Source: CAYYHA01 sp964471535 (GTDB lineage Bacteria > Myxococcota > Myxococcia > SLRQ01). Taken from it: 20,205 nt of DNA. The translations under genes were made by a program, and so were the position numbers. The notes beneath the pieces were generated by a model. It worked only from the letters and a program-made list of their open reading frames with translations, did no database searches and was not told the origin of the DNA. Of the stretch, positions 7,502 to 16,336 are shown piece by piece. The DNA lies in contig CAYYHA010000054.1 of assembly GCA_964471535.1 (NCBI GenBank), positions 1 to 20,205 of the forward strand, read 5' to 3'. The first letter of the stretch is position 1. Each line of letters starts with the position of its first letter.

Positions 7502-10066
7502 TCAGCCAGGCAGCTTTTTCTCGCGGGCCGGCTCATGCGGCCCGTCCTTCGGTGCGCCCTCGCCGGCACCGCCGTCCCCAGGCGGCGGATGGTGCCAGAC
7601 CCGCGCCGCCTCGGGCGCCACCGAGCGGAAGTGAAGGTCGAGCTGCGGGAAGGCGATCTCGATGCCGGCCTTCCGGAACGCCTTGTCGATGGCGAAGCGC
7701 AGGTCGCTGGCGATGCGAAAGCGCGCATCCTGATCGTCGATCCAAACGAGGAGCCTGAAGTCGAGACTGGAGCTGCCGAAGTCGATGAAGTGCACCTCCG
7801 GCGGGGGGCGCCGGAGCACCTTTCCATGGCGCTCCGCCACGTCGAGGAGGGTGCGACGGACGAGGTCGGTGTTCGAACCGTAGGCCACACCCACGAGGAT
7901 GGAGAGGCGCACCTTCGGATCTCCGTGGGACCAGTTGGTGACCCGCCCGCCGATGAACTGGCTGTTGGGCACGATGACGGAGATGTTGTCCCGAGTCACG
8001 ATCGTAGTCGCACGCGCGTTGATGCTGGTGACCTTCCCCTCCATCCGGCCGTCGATCTCGATGAAGTCCCCGATCTTGATGGGCCGTTCGGCGAGGATGA
8101 TGAGCCCGCTGATGAAGTTCTCGGCGATGTTCCGAAGGCCGAAACCGATGCCGATGCCGAGCACGCCGGCGAAGAGCGCGAGGCTGGACAAACCGATGCC
8201 CACGAAGCGCAGGCCCAGCAGGAACCCGGCCACGAGCATGCTGTAGTGGACGAGCGTATTGAGCGCATTGGTCAGACCGCTGTCCCAGCTCAGCGCCGGC
8301 CACACTCGGGCGGAGAGGAAGCGACGGGCGAACCGCGACAGCACCACCGCAACGACGATGGCGAGGAAGAGCTTGACGATGGAGAGGAAGCTGACTGCCT
8401 GGTCCTCCACCAGGAAGAGCGGTTGGTCGAGGGCATCCCAAACCTCGCTGGGGGAGAGGTGCGCCTCCCAGACGAAGCGGGCGATGGCCCAGGCGCCGCC
8501 GCCGCCAAGCAGGAAGAAGACGCTCAAGGTGAGCACCACGTCCATCTTCGCGGCCGTGCGCGGATCGAGTCGCAGCGCCGAACTCAAGCCGCCTTCCGGT
8601 CCGAGGAGTCGATGCACCCCCCGCTGCGCCGCCACGATGAGCGCCAGTGTGAGGAGTGCCGCGATGAGCGTGAGCAACCAGTTCACCCAGCGCTCGCGCC
8701 CCGCCTTCACTTCGCCATAGCGGGCTTGGACGATCTCGGAGATGTAGAGGGCGTCGGCCACGACCCGGTCCGTCTGTCGGATGAGATCGAGGGTCTCGCG
8801 CAGGACCTCGAGCTGCTCCTCGAGCACTTTCGCGAGCCAGGGCCTGCTCCCCCGGGCCTCCGCCAGCGCTTCCCGCACCCTCCCCATCTGGGCTTCGATC
8901 GCGGCCGCCTGCTCCTGTAGCGTCAGGCGCCGGGAGGTCTTGGGCGCGAGCGCCAGCTCCGGTGGGGGCAGGGTCCGTCGCTCGGGGCGAGCCAAGAACT
9001 GCAGTGCCGCCAGACGGGTGTGCGCGAGGCGCGCCTTCGCCTCGGCGAGGCCGAGCCTTGCCTCGGCCAGGGCGCGCTTCGCCCGGACGAGCGCCTCTCC
9101 CGCTTCGGCCACCTTCGTGCCGGGTGCCGCGGTCGCCGTGGGATGCTGCCCCTGCAGCTTCGCCTGCGCGGCCCGCCACGCGTCGCGGGCCTCGGCGAGC
9201 GCACGCTCCGCTGCCGCGACCTGTGCCTTCGCACCCTCGATGTCCGACGGGGTCACGGTGAGCGCCCGCCGGGCCGCGGCGAGGCGCGCCTCGGCGTTGC
9301 GGGCCCGCGCCTCGGCATCGAGCGCCGCAGCGCGGGCGTGGAGCGCCTGCGCATAGAGCACCCGGGTCTCCTCTGCCGCCAGCGGATCGGCGGCCTCGGT
9401 CTCCCCCTCCTCCGGTGGGAGGAGCGCTGTGTCCCGGCGCGCCGCGGCACGCGCCGCCTCCGCCTCCCGCCGGGCCGCGGCAGCGACGCCGGCAAGGCGG
9501 ACCACCTCGTCGAACCCCACCCCCACCGGTGGCGGCGGCGCGCGGGCGCTCGCCTCCTCGAGGGCCCGCTGCGCCAGGTCGAGGGCATTCTGCAGGAGCT
9601 CGAGCTCCCGGCGGTACGCCTCCTTCAGCCGGAGGAGCCCGGCCTGCCCCTCGCTCGACACAGTGGGGCTCGGCCCCGACGCTTCCTCGGACCGAGGCCC
9701 CGGCTCGCCCGGCGGCTCGGACAGTGCCTGCTCGATGCGCCGAATGCCCGCCTCGATGGCGGCGCGGCGCTCCTCGAGCCGCTTGCTGATGCGGCGCGTG
9801 AGAACCTGTGCTTCGTCGAGGACCGCGTCGGCAGTGGCCATGCGGAAGGCCGGCTGCGCCTCGTCCCCACCCAGGTCGAGCCCAGGAAGCTGGGCCATGG
9901 CCGGGACGGGAATCAAGGGTGCGGATGCGAGCAGCACCAGAGCGGCGCGGCGGCAGCACCGGACGCCCCGGACCCCGGCGACCGGCGCGCCGGGCGGGTG
10001 GCGTTGGGGCGTCGCCGGCGGCGGGCCCGGTCCCCTCGCTCCGCAGTGCCGCATCGCAGGCGCCAT
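7502..10066 (-). CDS. MscS/MscK-like mechanosensitive channel with long coiled-coil N-terminus
   Basis: An inner-membrane channel of about 854 residues, probably relieving turgor on hypo-osmotic shock. In order: a signal-like hydrophobic stretch ending PVPAMAQ (about 40-59); an Ala/Glu/Arg-rich, largely coiled-coil periplasmic region (about 75-450) with repeated ALAEAR-type heptads; TM helices near 460-482, 509-531, 556-577 and 602-620; the MscS pore helix (622-645, LFAGVLGIGIGFGLRNIAEN); and the MscS beta and cytoplasmic domains to about 810, with VTSINARATTI and VIVPNSQFI. The tail is Gly/Pro/charged. The start is uncertain: ATG 10066 or 10054, both giving an unusually long n-region and neither with a clear ribosome site. 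The open frame continues upstream only as antisense of dnaJ. Confidence 0.85.
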   Translation of the reverse strand: MAPAMRHCGARGPGPPPATPQRHPPGAPVAGVRGVRCCRRAALVLLASAPLIPVPAMAQLPGLDLGGDEAQPAFRMATADAVLDEAQVLTRRISKRLEERRAAIEAGIRRIEQALSEPPGEPGPRSEEASGPSPTVSSEGQAGLLRLKEAYRRELELLQNALDLAQRALEEASARAPPPPVGVGFDEVVRLAGVAAAARREAEAARAAARRDTALLPPEEGETEAADPLAAEETRVLYAQALHARAAALDAEARARNAEARLAAARRALTVTPSDIEGAKAQVAAAERALAEARDAWRAAQAKLQGQHPTATAAPGTKVAEAGEALVRAKRALAEARLGLAEAKARLAHTRLAALQFLARPERRTLPPPELALAPKTSRRLTLQEQAAAIEAQMGRVREALAEARGSRPWLAKVLEEQLEVLRETLDLIRQTDRVVADALYISEIVQARYGEVKAGRERWVNWLLTLIAALLTLALIVAAQRGVHRLLGPEGGLSSALRLDPRTAAKMDVVLTLSVFFLLGGGGAWAIARFVWEAHLSPSEVWDALDQPLFLVEDQAVSFLSIVKLFLAIVVAVVLSRFARRFLSARVWPALSWDSGLTNALNTLVHYSMLVAGFLLGLRFVGIGLSSLALFAGVLGIGIGFGLRNIAENFISGLIILAERPIKIGDFIEIDGRMEGKVTSINARATTIVTRDNISVIVPNSQFIGGRVTNWSHGDPKVRLSILVGVAYGSNTDLVRRTLLDVAERHGKVLRRPPPEVHFIDFGSSSLDFRLLVWIDDQDARFRIASDLRFAIDKAFRKAGIEIAFPQLDLHFRSVAPEAARVWHHPPPGDGGAGEGAPKDGPHEPAREKKLPG

Positions 10067-10168
10067 GGCAGCGGCTAGGCTAGCCGGCGGGCGCCGCCTT
10101 TGCCACAAATCGACCGTTCCGGTACCGAGTCTTGTAGTAAGGCGATTCGTGCTTACCTGTACGGGCCG
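10067..10168. promoter_or_regulatory. Divergent mscS/dnaJ promoter region with AT-rich patch and dyad
   Basis: This 102-bp gap is noticeably less GC-rich than its surroundings from 10096 on. A possible -35 for dnaJ is TTGCCA (10100-10105), with TACCGA 17 bases later as a weak -10. An imperfect dyad, GTAAG (10137-10141) and CTTAC (10152-10156), lies 12 bases upstream of the dnaJ start, where it could be an operator or leader hairpin. No CIRCE element is present. Confidence 0.4.
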
Positions 10169-11146
10169 ATGGCGAAGGATTTGTACCAGATCCTGGGCGT
10201 GTCGAGGGATGCGGGCGAGGCGGAGATCAAGAAGGCCTTCCGCCGCCTCGCCCGAAAGTACCACCCCGACGTGAACCCGGGGGACAAGGCGGCCGAGGAA
10301 CGCTTCAAGGAGATCTCCGCCGCCTTCGAGATCCTCTCCGACCCGCAGAAGAGGAAGCTCTACGACGAGTTTGGAGAGGATGCGGCGAAGCTCGGCTGGG
10401 ATCCGGAGAAGGCCAAGGAGTATCGAGCCTACCGGCAAGCCAGCCGGACGGCCGCTGGCGCCGGCGCGAGCGCCTTCGACTTCGAGGATCTCTTTGGCGG
10501 GGGCTTCGGCGGTGGCGGCCGCGGCTTCGACTTCGGTGACATTCTGGGCGACCTCTTCGGGGGGGGCCGTGCGCGGCGCCGCAGCGCCGCCCGCGCCAAG
10601 GGCGCCGACGTGGAGGCCGAACTCACCATCGACTTCGTGACAGCGGTGCGGGGGGGCGAGCGCGAGATCACGGTGAAGAGCGAGGACGGCGCTCGCAAGA
10701 ACTTGAAGGTCAAGATCCCGTCGGGGGTCCGCGACGGCCAGAAGATCCGCCTCGCCGGGCAGGGGGCGCCAGGCCGCGCCGGCGGCCCACCGGGCGACCT
10801 CTACATCAAGGTTAAGGTGCGCCCACATCCCCGCCTGCGGCGGGATGGCAACGATCTCTATCTCGACGTGCCCGTGACCGTGGCCGAAGCCATGCTCGGA
10901 GCCAAGATCAAGGTGCCGACGCTCACGGGGCCGGTTACGGTGACGGTGCCGAAGGGGAGTCAGACGGGGCGGAAGCTGCGCTTGAAAGGACGCGGGGTGC
11001 CGGCGCGAGGGGGGCGACCGGCGGGCCATCTCTACGTGGTGCTGCAGGTGAAGGTACCGACCCGCATCACAGCCGAGAGCGAGGAGGCGGCGCGCACCCT
11101 CGAGCGCTTCTACGATGGAGATCCCCGTGCCGACCTGAAGCTCTAG
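10169..11146 (+). CDS. DnaJ/CbpA-type co-chaperone without zinc finger
   Basis: 325 residues. An N-terminal J domain (1-70) with the HPD tripeptide (32-34, in YHPDVNPGD) stimulates the DnaK ATPase. A Gly/Phe-rich linker follows (about 100-135, FDFEDLFGGGFGGGG), then the C-terminal substrate-binding beta domains (about 148-300), including KIPSGVRDGQKIRLAGQG and LDVPVTVAEAMLGAKIKVPT. The four CxxCxGxG zinc motifs of true DnaJ are absent, making it the type II (CbpA-like) class. I start at ATG 10169 because MAKDLYQILG is the canonical J-domain start; an in-frame ATG at 10100 would add 23 unconserved residues. No strong Shine-Dalgarno precedes it. No dnaK or grpE is in the window. Confidence 0.93.
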   Translation: MAKDLYQILGVSRDAGEAEIKKAFRRLARKYHPDVNPGDKAAEERFKEISAAFEILSDPQKRKLYDEFGEDAAKLGWDPEKAKEYRAYRQASRTAAGAGASAFDFEDLFGGGFGGGGRGFDFGDILGDLFGGGRARRRSAARAKGADVEAELTIDFVTAVRGGEREITVKSEDGARKNLKVKIPSGVRDGQKIRLAGQGAPGRAGGPPGDLYIKVKVRPHPRLRRDGNDLYLDVPVTVAEAMLGAKIKVPTLTGPVTVTVPKGSQTGRKLRLKGRGVPARGGRPAGHLYVVLQVKVPTRITAESEEAARTLERFYDGDPRADLKL

Positions 11147-11204
11147 CCGGGGAGCGGGCTCGCGGCCGCGGGCGCTCGAGACCCTGTAGCCTCGCCGCGG
11201 GCCC

Positions 11205-11951
11205 CTACTCCCGCCCGCGTCGCTTCACGATGCCGTCCCCGGTCAGGTAGTAGGGCTCCTCGATGAGCGCCTCCACCGTCGGCTTGTAGCCGGTGACTGG
11301 CCAGGCTCGGTGGGCCAGGAGCTCGAAGATGGAGTTGCGGATGCGCCGGTGCTCCTCGCCCTTCTCCTTCAGGAGGGCCAGCACCGCCTCCCGCGACCTT
11401 CCCTCCTCGTCCAGTGCCGCCAGGGCCTCGAGGGCACCGATCACCGTGTCCTGATCCATGTCGTCGAGGAAGGCCACGAGCGCATCGGTCACCGCTTCGG
11501 AGCGCTGGCCGAGCTGCGTGAGGTGCTTCATCAAGGTGATCTTCTTCGAATGGTCGCGCTGGTATTCGCCGGCCATCCGCTCGAGGAGCTTCGCCACGAA
11601 CTGTGCCGTGTAGACCGGGCCCTTGATCTCCTCGAGCGCTTTCAGCGGCCAGGTGACGGCGTCACGGGCGCGAATGTAGGCCTCGATGGGGCCCACCGCG
11701 CGCTCTCCCATCGCGGCCAGGGTCTCACAGACCCACTCCTTCTCCTCCCGATCGGTGATGCCCGGCTCCACCGTGACGTCGTAGCGGCGCAAGAGGCCGG
11801 TGATGGCCGCCTCCGAACCGTCGTCGCGGAGCGCATAGAGCGCGCGGGTCCGCACCGACGCGTCGCCGTACTTCTGCTGCGCGCGCTTGGTGTTCTTCTC
11901 GATGGCGCGCTCGCGCCGCTTCTCTTTGTCCAGGAAGTCGAGGAGTCCCAT
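11205..11951 (-). CDS. HEAT-repeat-like protein of unknown function
   Basis: 248 residues, no signal peptide or membrane segment, so probably cytoplasmic. After a basic helix (MGLLDFLDKEKRRERAIEKN) come paired helices of HEAT/PBS type: VRTRALYALRDDGSEAAITGLL (32-53), WVCETLAAMGERAVGPIEAY (73-92), SEAVTDALVAFLDD (151-164) and TVIGALEALAALDEEG (169-184). The C-terminus includes EPYYLTGDGIVKRRGRE. HEAT arrays are usually protein-binding scaffolds; no enzyme motif is visible. The ATG at 11951 lies 10 bases after the stop of the upstream 110-residue gene, so the two are probably cotranscribed. It converges on dnaJ across a GC-rich 58-bp gap (11147-11204) with no convincing terminator. Confidence 0.75.
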   Translation of the reverse strand: MGLLDFLDKEKRRERAIEKNTKRAQQKYGDASVRTRALYALRDDGSEAAITGLLRRYDVTVEPGITDREEKEWVCETLAAMGERAVGPIEAYIRARDAVTWPLKALEEIKGPVYTAQFVAKLLERMAGEYQRDHSKKITLMKHLTQLGQRSEAVTDALVAFLDDMDQDTVIGALEALAALDEEGRSREAVLALLKEKGEEHRRIRNSIFELLAHRAWPVTGYKPTVEALIEEPYYLTGDGIVKRRGRE

Positions 11952-11961
11952 TGGGTGGCCT

Positions 11962-12294
11962 TCAGTGCACCGTCGCGGCGCTCTCACCGCCCGACGCGTC
12001 CGCCGCCTCCGGCTCGGGAGGCTCGTACTCGGGGCGCGGCTTGCGCTCCTTCCCGAAGCGCTTCTCCCACAGCTCCCGAAACCGGGCGATGTCCCCTGTC
12101 GCCTTGAAGGCCTCGATGGGGATGAGGTGGGCGACGGGCGGGTCGTCCCAGGCGCGCCCCATCATGCGGGCCTCGCGATCGTCGATGCGCCGGTGTGGCT
12201 TGTCGAGCAGCGGTGCGATGGCGTTGAAGTATTCGTCCACCGTCTCGTGGATCTTCCGCTCCCTGCCTTGCTCATCCTTGCCCTGCGCTTCCAT
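11962..12294 (-). CDS. Hypothetical 110-residue acidic protein
   Basis: I do not recognise this protein. From the ATG at 12294 it reads MEAQGKDEQGRERKIH, then a probably folded middle (about 14-80) with ETVDEYFNAIAPLLDKPHRR and IPIEAFKATGDIARFRELWEKRFGK, and a Pro/Glu/Ala-rich, probably disordered tail. No Cys, signal peptide or membrane segment is present. An upstream in-frame start would add an Arg-rich segment that looks non-coding. The gene lies 10 bases before the HEAT-like gene and 131 bases after the crp-type gene on the same strand; that 131-bp spacer (12295-12425) holds no other ORF and may carry its promoter. Confidence 0.65.
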   Translation of the reverse strand: MEAQGKDEQGRERKIHETVDEYFNAIAPLLDKPHRRIDDREARMMGRAWDDPPVAHLIPIEAFKATGDIARFRELWEKRFGKERKPRPEYEPPEPEAADASGGESAATVH

Positions 12295-12425
12295 GGCCTG
12301 CTCTCTACGACATTCCCCGCGCGAGGGAAAGCAGGTGGACGGACGAGGTGCTACGCCGGCCGTCTCACGAGGGCGCGGCCAGCGACGACGTGGCACACGG
12401 CCCGGGTCCTGCAGCGGCGCAGGGG

Positions 12426-13121
12426 TCAGACGTTGGAGCGCGAGATCTCGCCCGAGCGCAAGAAGTTGTGCCGCAGGAGGATGCTACGCCCGCTCATCTC
12501 CACGAAGCCCCGCTTGGCGAAGTCGTTGAGCGCCCGACTCACGGTCTCTCGGCTGGTGCCGATCATCGCCGCGATGTCCTGCTGCGTGGGTCGCTCGCGA
12601 ATGAGGATCCCCTCCTCGGTCTCGATGCCGTCGCGGTCGGCGAGCTCCCGCAGCATCCTCGCCACGCGCCCATACACGTCGAGGAGGGCCAGCGAACCGA
12701 TGATGCCGTCGGCACGACGGAGGCGGCGGCTCATCTCCTTCAGAATGGACAGGGCGGTCTGCGGGTATTCGCGAATGTGCCGGTGGAAGCTGTCGCGCTT
12801 CAGGACGAGAACCTCCGTCTCCTCTACCGCCTGCACGTTGGCCGAACGGGGCTCGTCGTCGAGGAGCGACATCTCACCGAAGAAGTCGCCCGGCTTGAAG
12901 ACGTAGAGGATGACCTCGCGCCCCGACTCGCCGAGCAGGCCCGCCTTCGCCTTGCCCTTGGAGATGATGTAGAGGGAGTCGCCCTCCTCCTCGTGCCCCA
13001 CGATGATGGCGTCCTTCGCGTAGGTGCGTGGGATGAGCAGGCGCTCGAGATCGTCGAGCCCCCGCTCGTCGAGCTCGGAGAAAATCGTCACATTCTGAAG
13101 GAGTTCTCGGTACCTGCCCAT
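12426..13121 (-). CDS. Crp/Fnr-family transcriptional regulator
   Basis: 231 residues. The N-terminal cyclic-nucleotide-binding beta-roll covers about 10-125, with GDSLYIISKGKAKA (47-60) and the phosphate-binding-cassette-like GEMSLLDDEPRSA (82-94), in which Arg92 and Ser93 sit where cAMP or cGMP phosphate is held. After a long dimerisation helix, the DNA-binding winged helix is at about 150-215 with PTQQDIAAMIGTSRETVSRALND (178-200), the Crp recognition pattern. No Fnr-type N-terminal cysteines are present. ATG 13121 is chosen because GGGAGGG lies 9 bases upstream and MGRYRELLQNVTIFSELDE starts the domain normally. It is divergent from fumC. The effector is not proven. Confidence 0.92.
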   Translation of the reverse strand: MGRYRELLQNVTIFSELDERGLDDLERLLIPRTYAKDAIIVGHEEEGDSLYIISKGKAKAGLLGESGREVILYVFKPGDFFGEMSLLDDEPRSANVQAVEETEVLVLKRDSFHRHIREYPQTALSILKEMSRRLRRADGIIGSLALLDVYGRVARMLRELADRDGIETEEGILIRERPTQQDIAAMIGTSRETVSRALNDFAKRGFVEMSGRSILLRHNFLRSGEISRSNV

Positions 13122-13357
13122 CGCCTCAGGCCCTCCCCTCGGGTTCTCTGGAGGGTAGTCGGCCGCTTTCCGGACGGTCAAGGTGGGCGACGCGGTGGGA
13201 GAGATGGCGCGCCCTTCGACCGCCCCTACCGCTTCGGAGGTTTTTGGCGCCGGATCCGGGCGGCGCCTCGCCCGGCTGCACAGACGCCACCGCCAGCGGG
13301 CCCCGTCCTCCTCCACGCGCCTTGTGCCCGCGGTCCGGCCGCGCTACCTCTCGCCCC
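13122..13357. promoter_or_regulatory. Divergent crp-type/fumC intergenic region
   Basis: This 236-bp region holds no credible gene. It contains a GC-rich stem-loop-capable element at 13246-13267 (GGCGCC arms around CCGGATCCGG) just after a T5 run (13241-13245). No TGTGA-N6-TCACA Crp site and no clear -35/-10 pair is visible. No Shine-Dalgarno precedes fumC. Confidence 0.4.
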
Positions 13358-14749
<1,392 letters not shown>

Positions 14750-14807
14750 AAGCCGGCACCGTCCCGTTGCCACCGAGGGTCCACCCCCCCTACCCTGTCC
14801 ACCCCAC

Positions 14808-16136
14808 ATGGCTGCAGCCGAGGCACATGCACAGCGTCGTACCCGCTTCCTAGAAGCGATGGCCGAGGACGGCATCGCCATCCTTCCCGCCGCGCCGGAG
14901 CGCCGTCGCAACGGCGACGTCTTCTACCCGTACCGCCAAGATTCGGATTTCTGGTACCTCACCGGTTTTCCCGAGCCCGAGGCCATCTGTGTCCTCTCCC
15001 GCACCGCCGAAGCGACCTACACCCTCTTCGTGCGCCCGCGCGACAAGGAGCGGGAGATCTGGGACGGAAAGCGTGCCGGGGTAGAAGGCGCGAAGGCGCG
15101 CTTCGGTGCCGATGCCGCCTACACCATCGACACCTTCGAAGAGAAGCTCCCCGAGCTCCTGAAGGGTCACGACCACGTTTACTACCGCCTCGGACACCAT
15201 GAGAGGCTCGACGCCCTGCTGCAGCAGACCCTCGAGTCGCTTCGGGCGCGGAACCGTGACGGCGCGAAGGTTCCGTCGGCCATCGTGGACCCGGGGACCA
15301 TCCTCTGGGAGATGCGGCTGCACAAGGGACCCGAAGAGATCGAGACGCTGCGCCGCGTTTGCGCGCTCACCGCCGAGGGCCACCGCAGCGCGATGGCGTT
15401 CGCGCGGCCACAGCTCACCGAGCGCGACGTACAGGCGGCCATCGAGTACGTCTTTCGGCGCCGGGGCGCACAGGCCGTGGGCTACCCCTCGATCGTCGCC
15501 GGCGGAGCGAACGCGACCATCCTCCACTACGTAGAAAACGATGCACCCCTCCGCGCAGGCGATCTCCTCCTCATCGATGCCGGTGCCGAGCTCGACGGTT
15601 ACAGCGCGGACATCACGCGGACCTTCCCGGTGAGCGGCCGTTTCGAGGGGCCACAGCGCGACCTCTACGAGGTGGTCCTCGCAGCCCAGGAGGCCGCCAT
15701 CGAGAGCGTGCGCCCCGGCACGCGCTTCATCGCGCCCCACGAAACGGCGGTTCGGGTGCTCACCGAGGGCTTGGTGGACCTCGGGCTGCTCGCAGGCGAG
15801 GTGGACGCTCTCATCGAGGACGAGAAGTACAAGCGCTTCTTCATGCACAAGACGGGGCACTGGCTGGGGTTGGACGTCCACGACGTCGGGCGCTACTTCG
15901 AGGGCGATGGCTCCAGCCGCACCTTCGAGCCGGGCATGGTCACCACCATCGAGCCCGGGCTCTACGTCGCAGAGGACGACCCCGAGGCGCCGGAGGCCTT
16001 TCGCGGCATCGGGGTTCGGATCGAAGACGACGTGCTGGTCACCGAGGCTGGGAACGAAGTGCTGACCCAAGATGCACCCAAGGCCCCCGACGAGGTCGAG
16101 AGCGCATGCCAGGCCGAAGTGCAGCTCCCCCTCTGA
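14808..16136 (+). CDS. pepP: Xaa-Pro aminopeptidase
   Basis: An M24B metallopeptidase that removes N-terminal residues preceding proline. 442 residues, normal for PepP. The N-terminal aminopeptidase-P domain (about 5-130) includes FYPYRQDSDFWYLTGFPEP. The pita-bread catalytic domain follows from about 175. Dimetal ligands are visible in order: Asp257 (LLIDAGAE), Asp268 (YSADITRTFPV), His351 (TGHWLGLDVHD), Glu382 (TTIEPGLY) and Glu406 (GVRIEDDVLVT), with catalytic-pocket His240 (ILHYVENDA) and His358. The ATG at 14808 lacks a Shine-Dalgarno. Its last 31 bases overlap the start of thiS in another frame, suggesting cotranscription with the thiamin genes. Confidence 0.95.
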   Translation: MAAAEAHAQRRTRFLEAMAEDGIAILPAAPERRRNGDVFYPYRQDSDFWYLTGFPEPEAICVLSRTAEATYTLFVRPRDKEREIWDGKRAGVEGAKARFGADAAYTIDTFEEKLPELLKGHDHVYYRLGHHERLDALLQQTLESLRARNRDGAKVPSAIVDPGTILWEMRLHKGPEEIETLRRVCALTAEGHRSAMAFARPQLTERDVQAAIEYVFRRRGAQAVGYPSIVAGGANATILHYVENDAPLRAGDLLLIDAGAELDGYSADITRTFPVSGRFEGPQRDLYEVVLAAQEAAIESVRPGTRFIAPHETAVRVLTEGLVDLGLLAGEVDALIEDEKYKRFFMHKTGHWLGLDVHDVGRYFEGDGSSRTFEPGMVTTIEPGLYVAEDDPEAPEAFRGIGVRIEDDVLVTEAGNEVLTQDAPKAPDEVESACQAEVQLPL

Positions 16137-16336
16137 TCACCGTCACGCTCAACGGCGAGCCACGGCAGGTTCCCGCGGGCCTGACCGTCGCGGCGCTCCT
16201 CGAGCACCTCGGGATTCAGGCGAGCCGAGTGGCCGTCGAGCGCAACGGCGCGGTCGTTCAGCGCGCGCACCACGGCGAGACGCTGGTGGAGGCGGGGGAT
16301 ACGCTCGAGGTGGTGCGCTTCGTGGGAGGCGGATAG
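16106..16336 (+). CDS. thiS: Sulfur carrier protein ThiS
   Basis: A ubiquitin-fold sulfur carrier. Its C-terminal glycine is adenylated by ThiF and converted to a thiocarboxylate that supplies sulfur to ThiG. It is 76 residues long; the core begins at ITVTLNGEPRQVPAGLTVAA (11-30) and continues AVERNGAVV (43-51) and GDTLEVVRFVGGG, ending in the required Gly-Gly. The only usable start is ATG 16106, inside the pepP reading frame, giving about ten extra N-terminal residues before the ThiS fold. The stop (TAG) directly abuts the thiG start. The glycine codons GGA-GGC near the end form the ribosome site for thiG. Confidence 0.93.
   Translation: MPGRSAAPPLITVTLNGEPRQVPAGLTVAALLEHLGIQASRVAVERNGAVVQRAHHGETLVEAGDTLEVVRFVGGG
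16325..16329 (+). promoter_or_regulatory. thiG: Shine-Dalgarno for thiG within ThiS glycine codons
   Basis: GGAGG at 16325-16329 lies 7 bases before the thiG GTG (16337). It is made from the codons of the essential ThiS C-terminal glycines, so one sequence serves both protein and ribosome-binding functions. It also supports the GTG as the thiG start. Confidence 0.8.

Noticed and set aside
6560..8920. Plus-strand ORF of 786 codons across the LigD-type gene and into mscS
   Set aside because: It reads out of frame with the polymerase domain and then antisense to the channel; no domain or plausible composition is seen.
10067..11029. Upstream extension of the mscS frame by about 320 residues
   Set aside because: It is the antisense of dnaJ; the signal-like stretch shows the protein starts near 10054-10066.
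11147..11204. Possible bidirectional terminator between dnaJ and the HEAT-like gene
   Set aside because: GC-rich with short GAGCG/CGCTC pairing, but no convincing long stem and no T-run; not enough for a call.
13246..13267. Rho-independent terminator for the crp-type or fumC side
   Set aside because: The T-run lies 5' of the stem on the plus strand and becomes A residues on the minus strand, so it fits neither direction.
14750..14807. TPP riboswitch upstream of pepP/thiS
   Set aside because: Only 58 bases, and no CUGAGA or other conserved TPP-aptamer core is present.
14850..16070. Minus-strand ORF of 406 codons opposite pepP
   Set aside because: PepP on the plus strand has all five metal ligands; the antisense frame is low-complexity with no family motif.
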